Part shown: positions 8,255 through 17,982 of the stretch, in pieces
Layout: each line of letters opens with the position of its first letter
How positions within the stretch are numbered: position 1 is the stretch's first letter
From: an uncultured Acidimicrobiales bacterium
GTDB lineage: Bacteria; Actinomycetota; Acidimicrobiia; Acidimicrobiales; Bin134
Direction of reading: 5' to 3'
Assembly: GCA_951813555.1 (NCBI GenBank)
Contig: OX638344.1
Coordinates: forward strand, 558,001-622,000
Length of the DNA stretch: 64,000 bases
Translations under genes and position numbers: made by a program
Notes under the pieces: model-generated
Seen by the model: only the letters and a program-made list of their open reading frames with translations
The model's database searches: none
What the model was told of the DNA's origin: nothing

Positions 8255-9064
8255 ATGCTGGTTGTGACCGATCTGGATAGAACGTTCTGGGGTTTGGATT
8301 GCATCGCGCCTGCCGCCCATCTGGAGGCTCTAGTCGAGTTAGAGGCGGCAGGACACGTCGTTCTGGTGGCCACTGGTCGTCGGTTGCGGAACATTTCCCG
8401 GCTGTTCGACTTGAACGGTCTCGAATTGCCCGCGGTCGCCCTCGACGGGTCGATCGGGATGGACTTCGCCACAAAGGAGCGTTTCCACCGAATCGCGTTC
8501 GACCCTGCTGCCTTGTGGAAGCTGCTGGACATCCTCGAGGTCCACGGCATCCGACCCTGCCTATACATCGACGACCACGGCGAGCCCGGCGGCGACGTCG
8601 TTATACCCGAGAACGCCTCGAGCGAACCCAGCCACTTGAGGTTCCTCGACGAAGACGCCAATCACGCCCTCAGCCCCAGCGACGTGGATGCCGATGTGCT
8701 GGAGCTGGTGTTGACCGGCCTGCCCTCGGACCTCGCTCACCTGGCGGCTAAGGCAGTGCACTCACAGTCACTGGGTATCGCCCGCGTCGACGAACCCGAT
8801 CCCCTCTACGGGGGAAGCCGGCTGACGGTCTCGCCCCCCGGAATTTCCAAAGTGTCCGGAGTCGAGGCCTTCTGCCAATGGACAGGCCACCCGTTCGACT
8901 TCGCCGCCATCGGCGACGGAGTCAACGACCTCGAACTACTAGAAGCCGCCTCCATCAGCATCGCCATCGCCAACAGTCACGCCAGCAAGGTCGCCAACGC
9001 CAACCACATCATCCCTCCCCCCGAAGACAAAGGCTGGGCCACCGTGCCGAAGCTCGTGGGTTGA
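8255..9064 (+). CDS. HAD superfamily hydrolase (Cof/sucrose-phosphatase-like)
   Basis: 269 residues. HAD motif I is DLDRT at residues 5-9, motif II is ATGRR, and motif IV is GDGVNDLELL with a following IANSHASKVANAN, the pattern of Cof-type (C2B cap) sugar-phosphate phosphatases. It probably dephosphorylates a sugar phosphate or a related metabolite. The ATG at 8255 places motif I at the N-terminus, as usual for the family; the open frame further upstream overlaps the MscS gene and has no HAD similarity. Convergent with the kinase at 9108, 43 bases away. Confidence 0.9.
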   Translation: MLVVTDLDRTFWGLDCIAPAAHLEALVELEAAGHVVLVATGRRLRNISRLFDLNGLELPAVALDGSIGMDFATKERFHRIAFDPAALWKLLDILEVHGIRPCLYIDDHGEPGGDVVIPENASSEPSHLRFLDEDANHALSPSDVDADVLELVLTGLPSDLAHLAAKAVHSQSLGIARVDEPDPLYGGSRLTVSPPGISKVSGVEAFCQWTGHPFDFAAIGDGVNDLELLEAASISIAIANSHASKVANANHIIPPPEDKGWATVPKLVG

Positions 9065-9107
9065 GGAAGCCTTAAGTGATGGGCAATGGTTCCGATCGAC
9101 AAGTCCT

Positions 9108-9749
9108 TTAGAAGAGCGATCCTCCCTTGACTGTGAACATCGCTTCGCCCATCTGATCAACGATGGCCCCGCTGCCGTCCAGCACTAGGTGGGCATGGTC
9201 ATGCGGCGCCTGCTCAGCGATGTAGCGGTCTTCCGCCGGCATCCAGACGTCAACCCACTTGCTCTTCGCGGTTTCTCCATCTCGCTCCAGTCCTCGAGAC
9301 AAGCGAATCTCATGCGGGGATGTGACCCAGACCCTCAAGTCGTAGAAGTCTCGCAGTGCCACATGGGTCGAATAGACACCGTCAACGATGAGGGGTGATC
9401 CGCTGGGTTCGCGCACCCAATCTCCGAGAGAGTCAGCCTCCCAGCTATAGCTCTGGTAAGCCGGCTCCCTCCCCTCGGAATGAGGGATGAGAACCTGAGA
9501 CGCAAGACGCCGGAGGTCATAGAGGCCGGCAATTTCAATCTCAGAGCGATTGGGATCTGACGCAGTTCGGAAGAAGTCATCACCTTGTACAAGAACCGCC
9601 TCGGGCACCACTTTCGCAAGCCCTGTGGCAAGGGTGCTCTTCCCGGAAGCACCCGGCCCATCGATGCCGATCCTGGCTGCCACCCCTAGGCCACTAGCTA
9701 TGCGGGCTATATCGGCAATGCTTAGGACAGATCCAGTCTCAATCGACAC
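9108..9749 (-). CDS. P-loop kinase, uridine-kinase-like
   Basis: 213 residues with a Walker A motif GPGASGKST near residue 33. An aspartate pair follows in QGDDFF, then a conserved IVDGVYS strand, an arrangement like uridine/phosphoribulokinase-type kinases. Substrate specificity is not evident. The start is uncertain: GTG at 9749 is used, with TTG at 9752 the alternative; neither has a strong ribosome site. The upstream alpha/beta hydrolase is on the same strand with about 30 bases between, so it is probably the last gene of an operon running from about 12613. A phosphotransferase toward a small hydroxylated compound is the safest call. Confidence 0.75.
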   Translation of the reverse strand: MSIETGSVLSIADIARIASGLGVAARIGIDGPGASGKSTLATGLAKVVPEAVLVQGDDFFRTASDPNRSEIEIAGLYDLRRLASQVLIPHSEGREPAYQSYSWEADSLGDWVREPSGSPLIVDGVYSTHVALRDFYDLRVWVTSPHEIRLSRGLERDGETAKSKWVDVWMPAEDRYIAEQAPHDHAHLVLDGSGAIVDQMGEAMFTVKGGSLF

Positions 9750-9780
9750 CAAACCATTCTGCCCACTGATGGACTTCCCA

Positions 9781-10659
9781 CTATCTGTCTTTAAGTGACG
9801 AGTTGTCTGCCAGGAATGTGCGGATGTGGCTGGTCAGGATTTCGGGCTGGTCGATGGGGATGAGCGTCTTGGCATCTGCGACCCACACCAGCTCGGCATT
9901 TTCGAAGTGTTTTTCCAGTTGCTCGGCGTGGGTTGGGGGCATGAGCCTGTCTTCGCGGGCCCAGACGATGAGCACCTGCCCCTGAAATGTGCGCTGATGC
10001 TCAGCCCACTCGAGAAGCTGATCCTTCTTCGGGACGTTTCGCAGGTACTTGTTCAGGTCGCGGCGAATCTTGCGGTTGTGGCGCAATGGTTCAATCCAAC
10101 TCATGAATTTGTCGTTGGAAACCCTTTTCTTGGTCATGTTCCCGCAGGTAAACGGGAGGTGCCGAATGACTCGGGGCCGCAGCAGCTGACTAGTCAAGAA
10201 CGTGCCTCCCGGCAGAAAGGCGTTGAGACACAGCAGCCGACCAGGCAACCCCGGCGGGTAGTTATCGAACGCCTCGCAAGAGACCAAGGCGAGATTCGCC
10301 ACCCGATCCGAACCGCCTGGGCTGACCACAAGCTGCGCGCCACCCCAGTCGTTGCATACCAGCGTGACGTCGTGGAGGTCGAGCTCCGCTAGGAACTCGG
10401 CCACCATCTTGGCCAGCGATTCAAGATCGAGCTCAGCGTCATCAGGCATCGGCGTGCGATGGGCGCCGAACGGCAAATCGGGGACAATGCAGCGATAACG
10501 ATCCCGCAAGCCTTCAACGACCTCGTCCCACAGGCTGCCGTTCATCAACACGCCATGGAGCAACACCACCACCGGTCCATCCCCACCGGTGTCTGAGTAC
10601 ATCAACCCCGACGAAGTCGGCCCCTGAAGCTGGCCCGGCAAGTTGCTATCCACTGGCAT
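9781..10659 (-). CDS. Alpha/beta-fold hydrolase, dehalogenase-like, with atypical catalytic site
   Basis: 292 residues. The fold markers are VVLLHG (oxyanion region), a nucleophile-elbow equivalent CNDWGG and a late acidic residue in VWAREDRLMP. The elbow carries Asp instead of Ser, as in haloalkane dehalogenases and epoxide hydrolases. The position where family members normally carry the catalytic His reads ADAKTLIPIDQPE, with no histidine. So it either uses a different base or is not a conventional hydrolase. It sits between the LLM flavin enzyme (13-base gap upstream) and the kinase, on the same strand. Confidence 0.8.
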   Translation of the reverse strand: MPVDSNLPGQLQGPTSSGLMYSDTGGDGPVVVLLHGVLMNGSLWDEVVEGLRDRYRCIVPDLPFGAHRTPMPDDAELDLESLAKMVAEFLAELDLHDVTLVCNDWGGAQLVVSPGGSDRVANLALVSCEAFDNYPPGLPGRLLCLNAFLPGGTFLTSQLLRPRVIRHLPFTCGNMTKKRVSNDKFMSWIEPLRHNRKIRRDLNKYLRNVPKKDQLLEWAEHQRTFQGQVLIVWAREDRLMPPTHAEQLEKHFENAELVWVADAKTLIPIDQPEILTSHIRTFLADNSSLKDR

Positions 10660-10672
10660 TCCGCAACTCCAA

Positions 10673-11566
10673 CTAGCCCATCAAGCCAGCCAGCTCATCG
10701 ACATGATGGCGCCACTCATCGGGCGACAGGGCTAGGGGGACGAGTAGAACGTGTTCGAGGCCGGCGTCGATGTAGGGGGCCAGGGTCTCGGCGACGTGGT
10801 CGATGTCGCCGATCACCATTTCCCGGTCGCCGTAGCCGTCGCCAACTACTGACCAGCGGCCGGCGCTGTCTAGCGGGTCGCCAAGTCGCAATTCCATATG
10901 GATGGAGATGGTGGTTTCTTCGAGAGCGCGGCCGAGACGGTCCTGTTCGGCCCGCAGCACGGCCAAGCGCTCGGCGAAAACCTCGGGCGGGGCCCAGGTG
11001 CCCATCCAGCCGTCGCAGCAGGCGGCCCGGCGGAGGGCTCCGGGGGACGAGCCGCCGATCCAGATGGAGATCGGCTTCGCGGGCTGGGGGTTGATACGCA
11101 CGCCGGTGAAGCTGAAATGCTCGCTGTCGAATTCAGTAGCCCCCGACCAGGCGGCCCGCCAGCCGGCGATGTAGTCGTCGAGTCGCTGAGCCCGGTGCAC
11201 CATGGGTACACCGCAAGCCTCGAACTCCGGTTCCAGCCAGCCAGCCCCCACGCCCAAAATGGTGCGGCCCGGGGCTAGCCAGTCGAGGGTGGCCCATTGC
11301 TTGGCGAACTGCGTGGGGTTGCGATAGGCGGGGATCAGCACCGACGTGCCGAGCCCCACCCGTTGAGTATGAGCCGCCACCGCGGAGAGCAGTGGCACCG
11401 GCTCGGGGAAAAACGACGGCATGCCCTCCAGGCCGACCGGCACGGCCACGTGGTCGGCGGTCCACACATCGTCGAAGCCGGCGGCCTCGGCCCGCTTGGC
11501 TATCTCAACCAGCAGATCCAAAGAGGCAGCCCGGCCAAGCTGGGGCAGGTGGATGCCCCACTTCAT
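10673..11566 (-). CDS. LLM-class (F420-type) flavin-dependent oxidoreductase
   Basis: 297 residues of the luciferase-like TIM barrel. The N-terminus MKWGIHLPQLG, the block AEAAGFDDVWTADHV, the RVGLGTSVL strand and ILGVGAGWLEPEF are all typical of actinobacterial F420-dependent members. These enzymes oxidise or reduce alcohols, ketones or activated double bonds using F420 or FMN. The gene is 42 bases downstream of the AttH-like gene and 13 bases upstream of the alpha/beta hydrolase, which suggests a small operon. Cofactor choice (F420 versus FMN) is inferred from the family and likely lineage. Confidence 0.88.
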   Translation of the reverse strand: MKWGIHLPQLGRAASLDLLVEIAKRAEAAGFDDVWTADHVAVPVGLEGMPSFFPEPVPLLSAVAAHTQRVGLGTSVLIPAYRNPTQFAKQWATLDWLAPGRTILGVGAGWLEPEFEACGVPMVHRAQRLDDYIAGWRAAWSGATEFDSEHFSFTGVRINPQPAKPISIWIGGSSPGALRRAACCDGWMGTWAPPEVFAERLAVLRAEQDRLGRALEETTISIHMELRLGDPLDSAGRWSVVGDGYGDREMVIGDIDHVAETLAPYIDAGLEHVLLVPLALSPDEWRHHVDELAGLMG

Positions 11567-11608
11567 GAGCGCAAAGCCAATCCAAAGAAGGCGGCACGCA
11601 TGGCTAGC

Positions 11609-12613
11609 TCAGTACCGATACCGGGGCCAGGGCGGGTGGATCGAGTACTCCACCACTCCGTAGCCCCGCTCGCCGGTCTCCAGCACTTCGAAGTCGAAGA
11701 AGGGCTCGTGGCAGTCGAGCCGTACTTCGGCGTCGTTTTCGTCCCGCATGAGTCCGTTGCGGGTGTGGGCGTGCTTGCGTCCGGTGAGCACAGTGAGCAC
11801 CTCGCCTTCGGTGGTCTCGAAGATCATGTCGAAGGACATGGCGGTGCGCTGGTCTTCCTCCAAGCGGGGCACGCAGGTGGCCGACCGCAGCGGCCGGGTG
11901 CCCTCGGCATCGCCGATCCAGCCACCGGCCGGCGGCGCTCCAAGGGGTAGAGGCTGGGTGGGACTCATCCACCCAAAAGAATTGAGGTGCCGGTCGGGAA
12001 GCTGCACCGAAGGCCAGAAGTGGCCCCACGATTCGGCTTGGGTGCGGCGATGGCGCACATCCCAAGGTCCGGGCCGCTCGAACCGGTGGGTCCATGAGTG
12101 ATCTCGGTGAGACCAGCTCTCCACCGCCCGGCGCTCCCCGGCTCGAGGCCCACCCCGAGCCTCGAACTCGCCCCGACACACCAGCGCCTGCTCGTAGTGT
12201 CCGCCATAGCCCTCGTAGGCCCCCAGCGGATTCCCGCCCAGACAGTCGTTGTAATCGAACGCCCCGAAGCGGTCTTCAAATACCAAGTCAAAACCGAAGC
12301 GGGGCGCATCCAGTTGCCAGCGGTAACGGGCGAACGGCTCCTCCACGGAGTACGACAACCGGCCATCGCCTAATGAAGTGAACGCCGGCTCGGGACCAAG
12401 CGGCTGGCGGGATGCCCATTGCACCGGCACCCCGTCGATCACGTAGAACGCGCTGGCCCGCAGATAGCCGTGGGACAGGCTGGCGTGGATGTGGTTGATG
12501 CCATACACGTCGGCCTCCCGATCGCACACCGAGAACCAGAAGTTGTCGCTCCACAGGGCATCAGTACCCGCCGGTGGGAGGTGCAGATACTCGTCAGCGG
12601 GACTCAGCGTCAT
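11609..12613 (-). CDS. AttH-like / DUF7064-type beta-barrel protein
   Basis: 334 residues rich in aromatic and beta-strand-forming residues, without a signal peptide. The core motif SWSHRDHSWTHR and the later WGHFW segment resemble the AttH/CrtC-like (lipocalin-related) proteins found near lipid and terpenoid degradation genes in actinobacteria. Members are proposed to bind or hydrate hydrophobic substrates; most are uncharacterised. It is the first gene of the minus-strand group that continues into the LLM oxidoreductase, and it is separated from purM by a hairpin at 12629-12650. Family assignment is by motif resemblance only. Confidence 0.6.
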   Translation of the reverse strand: MTLSPADEYLHLPPAGTDALWSDNFWFSVCDREADVYGINHIHASLSHGYLRASAFYVIDGVPVQWASRQPLGPEPAFTSLGDGRLSYSVEEPFARYRWQLDAPRFGFDLVFEDRFGAFDYNDCLGGNPLGAYEGYGGHYEQALVCRGEFEARGGPRAGERRAVESWSHRDHSWTHRFERPGPWDVRHRRTQAESWGHFWPSVQLPDRHLNSFGWMSPTQPLPLGAPPAGGWIGDAEGTRPLRSATCVPRLEEDQRTAMSFDMIFETTEGEVLTVLTGRKHAHTRNGLMRDENDAEVRLDCHEPFFDFEVLETGERGYGVVEYSIHPPWPRYRY

Positions 12614-12628
12614 CGAGGGTTGAGGATA

Positions 12629-12650
12629 GGTCCTGGATCGGCCAGGGACC
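12629..12650 (-). terminator. Hairpin just downstream of purM
   Basis: Two bases after the purM stop codon the sequence can fold into a GC-rich stem. GGTCCTGG pairs with CCAGGGACC (one bulged G) around a 5-base loop. There is no T-tract, as in many high-GC actinobacterial terminators. It would separate the purine genes from the AttH-like gene that follows on the same strand. Confidence 0.5.
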
Positions 12651-12652
12651 GA

Positions 12653-13708
12653 TTAGCCGCCCGCGGGCTGGGGCTCGCCGACCAGCCGAACCTGGCCGTC
12701 GCCCTTCTCTATCTCGCCCACCACGGTGGCCCGATGGCCGCCAATCCGCAGGAGATCGATGGCCTTGGTGGCGTCGCGATCCCGTACTGCCACGATCATG
12801 CCCAGACCGAGATTGAAAACCCGAGCCATCTCCTCCTCAGCCACATCGCCGATGCGCTGCAACTCGGCGAACACCGGGGGCTGCTCCCAGGTGCTGCGGT
12901 CGACCACCGCGTCGACTTTGTCGGGCAGCACTCGAGCCAAGTTGCCAGCTATGCCGCCGCCAGTGACATGGGCGATGGCCCGGGCCTCCACCTTGGCCAG
13001 CATGTCCCGCACCGCAGGGGCGTAGATGACTGAGGGCAGCAATAACTCGTCGGCCACTGAGTGGGTGCTGCCTTCCCATGCAGGGTCGTCCAAGCTCCGC
13101 TCGGCAACTTCGAAATAGAGCCGCCGGGCCAAGGAGTAGCCGTTACACCGCAGCCCCGGCGACGGCAGACCGATCAGCGTGTCGCCGGGGCGCACATCGG
13201 CCCCCGTGATAAGCCGAGACCGCTCCACCACTCCCACCGCGAACCCCACTAGCTCGAATTCGTCGCCAGGTTCCTCCGCAGGATGCTCGGCCATTTCTCC
13301 GCCGATGAGCGCACAGCCCGCTTGGCGGCAGCCCTCCACCACTCCCACTACCAGCTGCTCAATGTGCTCGGGATCGAGCTCCTGCACCGAGATGTAGTCC
13401 AGCATGAACAACGACTCGGCACCCTGGCACACCAGGTCGTCCACGCACATGGCCACCAAGTCAATCCCGATGGTGTTGTACCGCCCGGTCGACGAGGCGA
13501 CGTACGCCTTGGTGCCCACCCCGTCGGTGGTTGACACCAGTACCGGCTTCTGGTAGCCGTGGCGGCTGAAGTCGAACAGCCCTCCGTATCCGCCGATGTC
13601 GCCAATGGCCTCAGGACGAAACGTCGAGCGCACATGCTCTTTGATACGCCGCACCGCCTCTTCGCCGGCAGCGATGTCCACCCCAGAGGAGCTATAAGTC
13701 TCACCCAT
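12653..13708 (-). CDS. purM: Phosphoribosylformylglycinamidine cyclo-ligase (AIR synthetase)
   Basis: 351 residues, usual length. The start SSGVDIAAGEEAV, the ATP-binding block TTDGVGTK and the GGEMAEHP segment identify PurM. It closes the imidazole ring of FGAM to AIR using ATP, the fifth step of purine synthesis. Last gene of the purL-purF-purM run, 42 bases after purF and followed by a hairpin. The C-terminus is intact. Confidence 0.97.
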   Translation of the reverse strand: MGETYSSSGVDIAAGEEAVRRIKEHVRSTFRPEAIGDIGGYGGLFDFSRHGYQKPVLVSTTDGVGTKAYVASSTGRYNTIGIDLVAMCVDDLVCQGAESLFMLDYISVQELDPEHIEQLVVGVVEGCRQAGCALIGGEMAEHPAEEPGDEFELVGFAVGVVERSRLITGADVRPGDTLIGLPSPGLRCNGYSLARRLYFEVAERSLDDPAWEGSTHSVADELLLPSVIYAPAVRDMLAKVEARAIAHVTGGGIAGNLARVLPDKVDAVVDRSTWEQPPVFAELQRIGDVAEEEMARVFNLGLGMIVAVRDRDATKAIDLLRIGGHRATVVGEIEKGDGQVRLVGEPQPAGG

Positions 13709-13750
13709 CAGCCTGGCCCATCATCAAGAGCCTCCCGCCCAGTCTCCAGC

Positions 13751-15256
13751 TCACCCATCGCCAGTGGCCCACAGGGAAGGCGCAGGCTCAACTCCGGCGT
13801 CGGCAAACTGAACCGCGCGGCGCGGATACGCGATCGAGCCGGGAGGCGCCACCGGCACCTCCACCGGGTAGTCCCCGGTAAGGCAGGCGTTGCAGAAACC
13901 AGCCCCCACTGCGCCGGTGGCCTCGGTCAATCCGTCCATGTCGATGAACGCCAGCGTGTCGGCCCCAACGTAGTCGCACATCTCGGCCACGGTGAGGTGA
14001 GCGGCCAAGAGCTCGGTGCGGTCGCCCGTGTCCATGCCGAAGTAGCAGGGCCAGCGGTAGGGCGGCGAGCTGATGCGGAGATGAACCTCGGCGGCACCCG
14101 CCTCCCGGAGCATGGCCACCAGGGCTCTCGTCGTAGTTCCCCGCACGATGGAGTCGTCCACCACCACCAGCCGATTGCCCTCGATGCTGTCGCGCAGGGG
14201 GTTGAGCTTCATCCGCACCCCCATCGAGCGCATCTGCTGGCTCGGGGCGATGAACGTGCGGCCGATGTAGCGGTTCTTCACCAGCCCCTGGCCGTAGGGA
14301 ATGCCGCTGGCCCGGGAGAACCCCTCGGCAGCGGGCAGCCCCGATTCGGGCACGCCCATCACCAAATCGGCCTCTACCGGGGACTGCTCGGCCAGTATCT
14401 CGCCCATGCGCACCCGGGCGTGGTGAACGCTCTGGCCGTATATCACCGAGTCGGGACGGGAGAAGTACACGAACTCGAAGATGCACAGGCGAGGATCTAC
14501 CCGCTCCTCGGGAAACGGGCGCACCGACCGCACCCCGTCGCCGTTGATAACCACCATCTCTCCCGGCGCCAGCTCCCGCAGGAAGTGGGCCCCAACGATG
14601 TCGAGGGCAGGAGTCTCCGAGGCCAGCACCCATCCCCGGTCCAGCCGGCCGAGGCACAAGGGGCGGAAGCCGTTGGGGTCGCGCACTCCGATCACTCGCT
14701 TCTCGTCGGCCAGCACCAGCGAGAATGCTCCCTCCAATCGGGGCAAAACTGCTTGCAATGCCCGTTCGAGGACGTTGTCCTGAGATCGGGTCGACGAGGA
14801 CATGGCGGAGATCTCCATGGCCAGCAGCTCAGCAACCAGGTCGCTGTCCGATCCGACCATTCCAGGCAAGATCGATGTCTCCTCAGCAAGATTCGCGGTA
14901 TTGGTGAGGTTGCCGTTGTGGCCCAACACGAATTGGTGGTCGGCAGTGCTGCGGAAGACGGGTTGGGCGTTGCGCCAGGAACTGGAGCCCGCAGTGGAAT
15001 AGCGGGTGTGGCCGATGCCCAGACAGCCTTCGAGCGTGACCAGCGTGCGGTCGTCGAACACGGTGGCCACCAGGCCCATGTCTTTTACCACGGTGATGTT
15101 CTCGCCATCGCTCACCGCGATACCAGCCGACTCCTGGCCCCGATGCTGCAACGCGTAAAGGGCCAGATAATTCAGATGGGCGACGGGATCATGGGGGGCA
15201 TAGATGCCGACTACCCCACAGGCCTCCCGGGGAGAGTCGTCCATGGGTTCAGCCAC
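13751..15256 (-). CDS. purF: Amidophosphoribosyltransferase
   Basis: 501 residues from the GTG at 15256; an ATG at 15244 is an equally plausible start (497 residues). The catalytic cysteine follows a short propeptide (EACGVVGIY) and would become the N-terminus after processing, as in the Bacillus-type enzyme. The phosphoribosyltransferase loop is [12 protein letters not shown]. Cysteines in [16 protein letters not shown] and FCNACLTG match the four ligands of the structural 4Fe-4S cluster of that type. It makes phosphoribosylamine from PRPP and glutamine, the committed purine step. The GTG start overlaps the purL stop by eight bases. Confidence 0.97.
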   Translation of the reverse strand: MAEPMDDSPREACGVVGIYAPHDPVAHLNYLALYALQHRGQESAGIAVSDGENITVVKDMGLVATVFDDRTLVTLEGCLGIGHTRYSTAGSSSWRNAQPVFRSTADHQFVLGHNGNLTNTANLAEETSILPGMVGSDSDLVAELLAMEISAMSSSTRSQDNVLERALQAVLPRLEGAFSLVLADEKRVIGVRDPNGFRPLCLGRLDRGWVLASETPALDIVGAHFLRELAPGEMVVINGDGVRSVRPFPEERVDPRLCIFEFVYFSRPDSVIYGQSVHHARVRMGEILAEQSPVEADLVMGVPESGLPAAEGFSRASGIPYGQGLVKNRYIGRTFIAPSQQMRSMGVRMKLNPLRDSIEGNRLVVVDDSIVRGTTTRALVAMLREAGAAEVHLRISSPPYRWPCYFGMDTGDRTELLAAHLTVAEMCDYVGADTLAFIDMDGLTEATGAVGAGFCNACLTGDYPVEVPVAPPGSIAYPRRAVQFADAGVEPAPSLWATGDG

Positions 15257-17447
15257 TGTTCAAGTCTGACATGGCCGAGCGCCAGCGTTCAGCTATCGCG
15301 GACATATCCAAATCAAGCAATCCCTTGATGGAGAAGCGGTCCCCGGCAGCCAAGCCGATGCGGGCAATCGTCACCCCGGTCTCCGCCGCCGCCGCCTCCA
15401 CCTCGGGCAGAAGTTCAGGATCCACCGCTGCCACCACTCGGGAAGGGGCCTCGCCGAACAACTCGGCGTGGTTGTGAATGCGAGCGCCCCGGAATCCCAC
15501 TCCCGAGACAGCAGCCATCTCGGCCAGGGCTGCTCCCAGCCCACCGCTGGACACGTCATGGACCGCCGAGAGCAGGCCGTTGGCCACCAGGCCGGCCACC
15601 AGGCCGGCCAACCGTCGATGTTGGTCGTAGTCCAAAGCAGGCAGAACACCCCGCTTGTGGCCAGCCGTATTCGCAGCCCACTGCGACCCCGATAGCTCAG
15701 TGCCCCCGGAACCCAGCACGATCACCCGGTCGCCGTCGCCCCAGACCAGGCCGGGAGGAATCCGGGTCAATCTGTCGATCACCCCCAACAGGCCGATCAC
15801 CGGCGTGGGATCGATGTTGTGGCCGTCCGACTCGTTGTAGAGGCTCACGTTTCCGCCCACCACCGGAATGCCGAAGGCGTCGCAGGCCTCGGCCATGCCG
15901 TCCACTGCCTCGGAGAACTGCCACATCACTTCGGGATGCTCGGGGTTGCCGAAGTTCAAACAGTTGACCAGGGCCAGCGGTCGAGCACCCACACAGGCCA
16001 GGTTGAGCACTGCCTCGGCCACAGTCATAGCGGTTCCGGCTCGGGGGTCTACTGCGCACCAGCGGTTGTTGCCGTCGGCAGTCAGCGCCAATCCCCGGCC
16101 GGTGTCGGCGCCGGTAGAAGGATGCTTGAGTCGCAGCACGGTGGCGTCGCTTCCGGGGCCGACGACGGTGTTGCAAAACAGCATATGGTCGTATTGGCGG
16201 TAGACCCACGATGGATCGGACAGCAGGTCTAGCAAATCAGCGGCCACATCGTCAGGCGGCGGCAGATGGTCAGCAGCGTCGGCCCTGGCCTCCTCCCAGT
16301 CGGCCGGTGGATGCCGAGGACGGTCATACAGGGGCGCGTCCTCATGGAGGGAGGCTGCCGGCAGCTCGCCCAACACCGGGCCGTCGATGCCGTCTCGCAC
16401 CCGAAGCAGGCCACCCTCGGTAACCCGGCCCACCACTGAGGCCTGCACGTCCCAGCGATCGCAGATGGCCAGCACTTCGTCGAGTCCGTCGGGGGCCACA
16501 ATGGCCAGCATCCGCTCCTGGGACTCGCTGGTAAGCACCTCAAAGGGTTCCATACCCGGCTCTCGGCGGGGAACGGCAGCAACGTCCACATCCATGCCCA
16601 CGCCGCCCCGTGAAGCGGTCTCGCTGGTGGCGCAAGTGAGCCCCGCGCCCCCGAGATCCTGGATGCCCAGCACCAGCCCGGCGTCCAACAGGGCCAGACA
16701 GGCCTCGATCAGGCGCTTCTCCTCGAACGGATCTCCCACCTGCACGCTAGGCCGCTTCTCGGCCTCCCGCTCCTCATCGCCGAAGGACGCCGAGGCCAGC
16801 ACGCTCACCCCGCCGATGCCGTCGCGCCCAGTGGACGAGCCCAGCAGCACCGCCAAGTTGCCCTTACCGCTGGCCCGGCCCAGCACCAGCCGATCGGCCG
16901 GCATCAATCCGAGGCACAGCACATTCACCAGCGGATTGCCGGTATAGGTCTCATCGAAAACAGTCTCGCCGCCCACGGTGGGCACCCCAACCGCGTTGCC
17001 GTACCCGGAGATCCCCGATACCACTCCCTCGGCGATCCAGCGGCTGCGGGGTTCATCGGGACGGCCGAACCTCAGCGAGTCCATTACCGCCACCGGGCGG
17101 GCGCCCATGGTGAAAATGTCCCGCAGAATGCCGCCCACTCCGGTGGCTGCCCCCTGATAGGGCTCAATGGCCGAAGGGTGGTTATGGCTTTCAATGCGAA
17201 TTGCGGCCGCAATGCCGTCGCCTACATCCACCACTCCGGCATTCTCGCCGGGACCGACCAATACCCAGGGCGCCTCGGTGGGCAGCCGGCGCAGATGCAA
17301 GCGAGAGGACTTGTACGAGCAGTGCTCCGACCACATCACCGCGTACATCGCCAATTCGAGATGATTGGGCGGGCGGTTCAAGATCTCTTGGATGGCGTCG
17401 GCCTCTTCATCAGTTAAGCCCAAAGACCGATGCAGCGGCTCGTTCAT
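15249..17447 (-). CDS. purL: Phosphoribosylformylglycinamidine synthase subunit II
   Basis: 732 residues, the small-PurL length that works with separate PurQ and PurS subunits, both encoded at 17979-18936. The start [19 protein letters not shown] at 17447 matches the family N-terminus and has AGGAAG upstream; the longer open frame is not supported. ATP/FGAR-binding blocks include [10 protein letters not shown] and [13 protein letters not shown]. It converts FGAR to FGAM. A short tandem repeat of about 12 bases near 15587-15610 encodes an AGLVAGLVA stretch. Transcription probably starts at the promoter at 17537-17565. Confidence 0.97.
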   Translation of the reverse strand: MNEPLHRSLGLTDEEADAIQEILNRPPNHLELAMYAVMWSEHCSYKSSRLHLRRLPTEAPWVLVGPGENAGVVDVGDGIAAAIRIESHNHPSAIEPYQGAATGVGGILRDIFTMGARPVAVMDSLRFGRPDEPRSRWIAEGVVSGISGYGNAVGVPTVGGETVFDETYTGNPLVNVLCLGLMPADRLVLGRASGKGNLAVLLGSSTGRDGIGGVSVLASASFGDEEREAEKRPSVQVGDPFEEKRLIEACLALLDAGLVLGIQDLGGAGLTCATSETASRGGVGMDVDVAAVPRREPGMEPFEVLTSESQERMLAIVAPDGLDEVLAICDRWDVQASVVGRVTEGGLLRVRDGIDGPVLGELPAASLHEDAPLYDRPRHPPADWEEARADAADHLPPPDDVAADLLDLLSDPSWVYRQYDHMLFCNTVVGPGSDATVLRLKHPSTGADTGRGLALTADGNNRWCAVDPRAGTAMTVAEAVLNLACVGARPLALVNCLNFGNPEHPEVMWQFSEAVDGMAEACDAFGIPVVGGNVSLYNESDGHNIDPTPVIGLLGVIDRLTRIPPGLVWGDGDRVIVLGSGGTELSGSQWAANTAGHKRGVLPALDYDQHRRLAGLVAGLVANGLLSAVHDVSSGGLGAALAEMAAVSGVGFRGARIHNHAELFGEAPSRVVAAVDPELLPEVEAAAAETGVTIARIGLAAGDRFSIKGLLDLDMSAIAERWRSAMSDLNSG

Positions 17448-17536
17448 TTCACATCTTCCTGGAACTTGAACAGGAAGAAAATGCCAAGCAGCGGCTAAAT
17501 TGCATCCCAAGTTTGATTGTGAGCGCCGGATATAGT

Positions 17537-17565
17537 TTTATACGCACAGTCAGGATACTGATCAA
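17537..17565 (-). promoter_or_regulatory. Candidate sigma-70-type promoter for purL-purF-purM
   Basis: On the minus strand a -35 hexamer TTGATC (17565-17560) is followed after exactly 17 bases by TATAAA (17542-17537). Predicted transcription starts near 17530, leaving a leader of roughly 80 bases before purL. The same short region must also drive the divergent gene at 17584, so the two promoters overlap. Apart from this the intergenic stretch 17448-17583 shows no clear RNA structure. Confidence 0.5.
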
Positions 17566-17583
17566 ACACGACAAGGAGACACA

Positions 17584-17982
17584 GTGGTATCTGAAGAAGC
17601 AAAAGCGGCACGGGCGGCCGGACAAGCTCAAGGGCGTACGGTCAGCCGTTATCTGACTGCTCTCGACCATACCAAGCCCAAGCGGGGCCGGCAGCGCTCG
17701 ACCGAGAAAATGCAAGCTCGCATTGCCGAGCTTCCTAATGAGATCGCGCAGGCCAAGCCGCTGAAGCGAGTTCATCTGATCCAAGAACTCATGGACTTGG
17801 AAGCCGAACTCTCCAAAGAAGAGGAAACGGTTGATATCAGCGAGATAGAGGGCGAGTTCATCGCAATCGCCGCCGAATACAGCGGCCGCAAGGGCATTTC
17901 CTATGCGGCATGGCGTGAGGTGGGAGTGCCGGCCAGCGTGCTGAAAGCAGCGGGGGTAGCTCGCACACGCTCCACTGACTAA
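17584..17982 (+). CDS. Small charged protein of unknown function inside the purine region
   Basis: 132 residues, not recognised. The GTG start is supported by AAGGAG six bases upstream. The first third is basic (TKPKRGRQRSTEKMQARI). The centre is a predicted coiled coil rich in Leu, Glu and Lys (LIQELMDLEAELSKEEE). The C-terminus has an AAWREVGVP...LKAAGVAR segment that looks like a small helical DNA- or RNA-binding module. It lies on the opposite strand between purQ and purL, its last four bases overlapping the purQ 3' end, so it splits the purine genes into two transcription units. It may be a small nucleic-acid-binding or regulatory protein; that is inference. Confidence 0.8.
   Translation: MVSEEAKAARAAGQAQGRTVSRYLTALDHTKPKRGRQRSTEKMQARIAELPNEIAQAKPLKRVHLIQELMDLEAELSKEEETVDISEIEGEFIAIAAEYSGRKGISYAAWREVGVPASVLKAAGVARTRSTD

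Noticed and set aside
13559..15328. Long plus-strand open frame (589 codons) across purF and its flanks
   Set aside because: It is antisense to purF, whose product has full family motifs; the antisense translation is low-complexity His/Gly/Arg-rich and matches nothing. High GC creates such frames throughout.
15587..15610. Tandem 12-base repeat in purL
   Set aside because: It lies in frame in an intact gene and only encodes a short Ala-Gly-Leu-Val repeat; no sign of a regulatory or mobile role.
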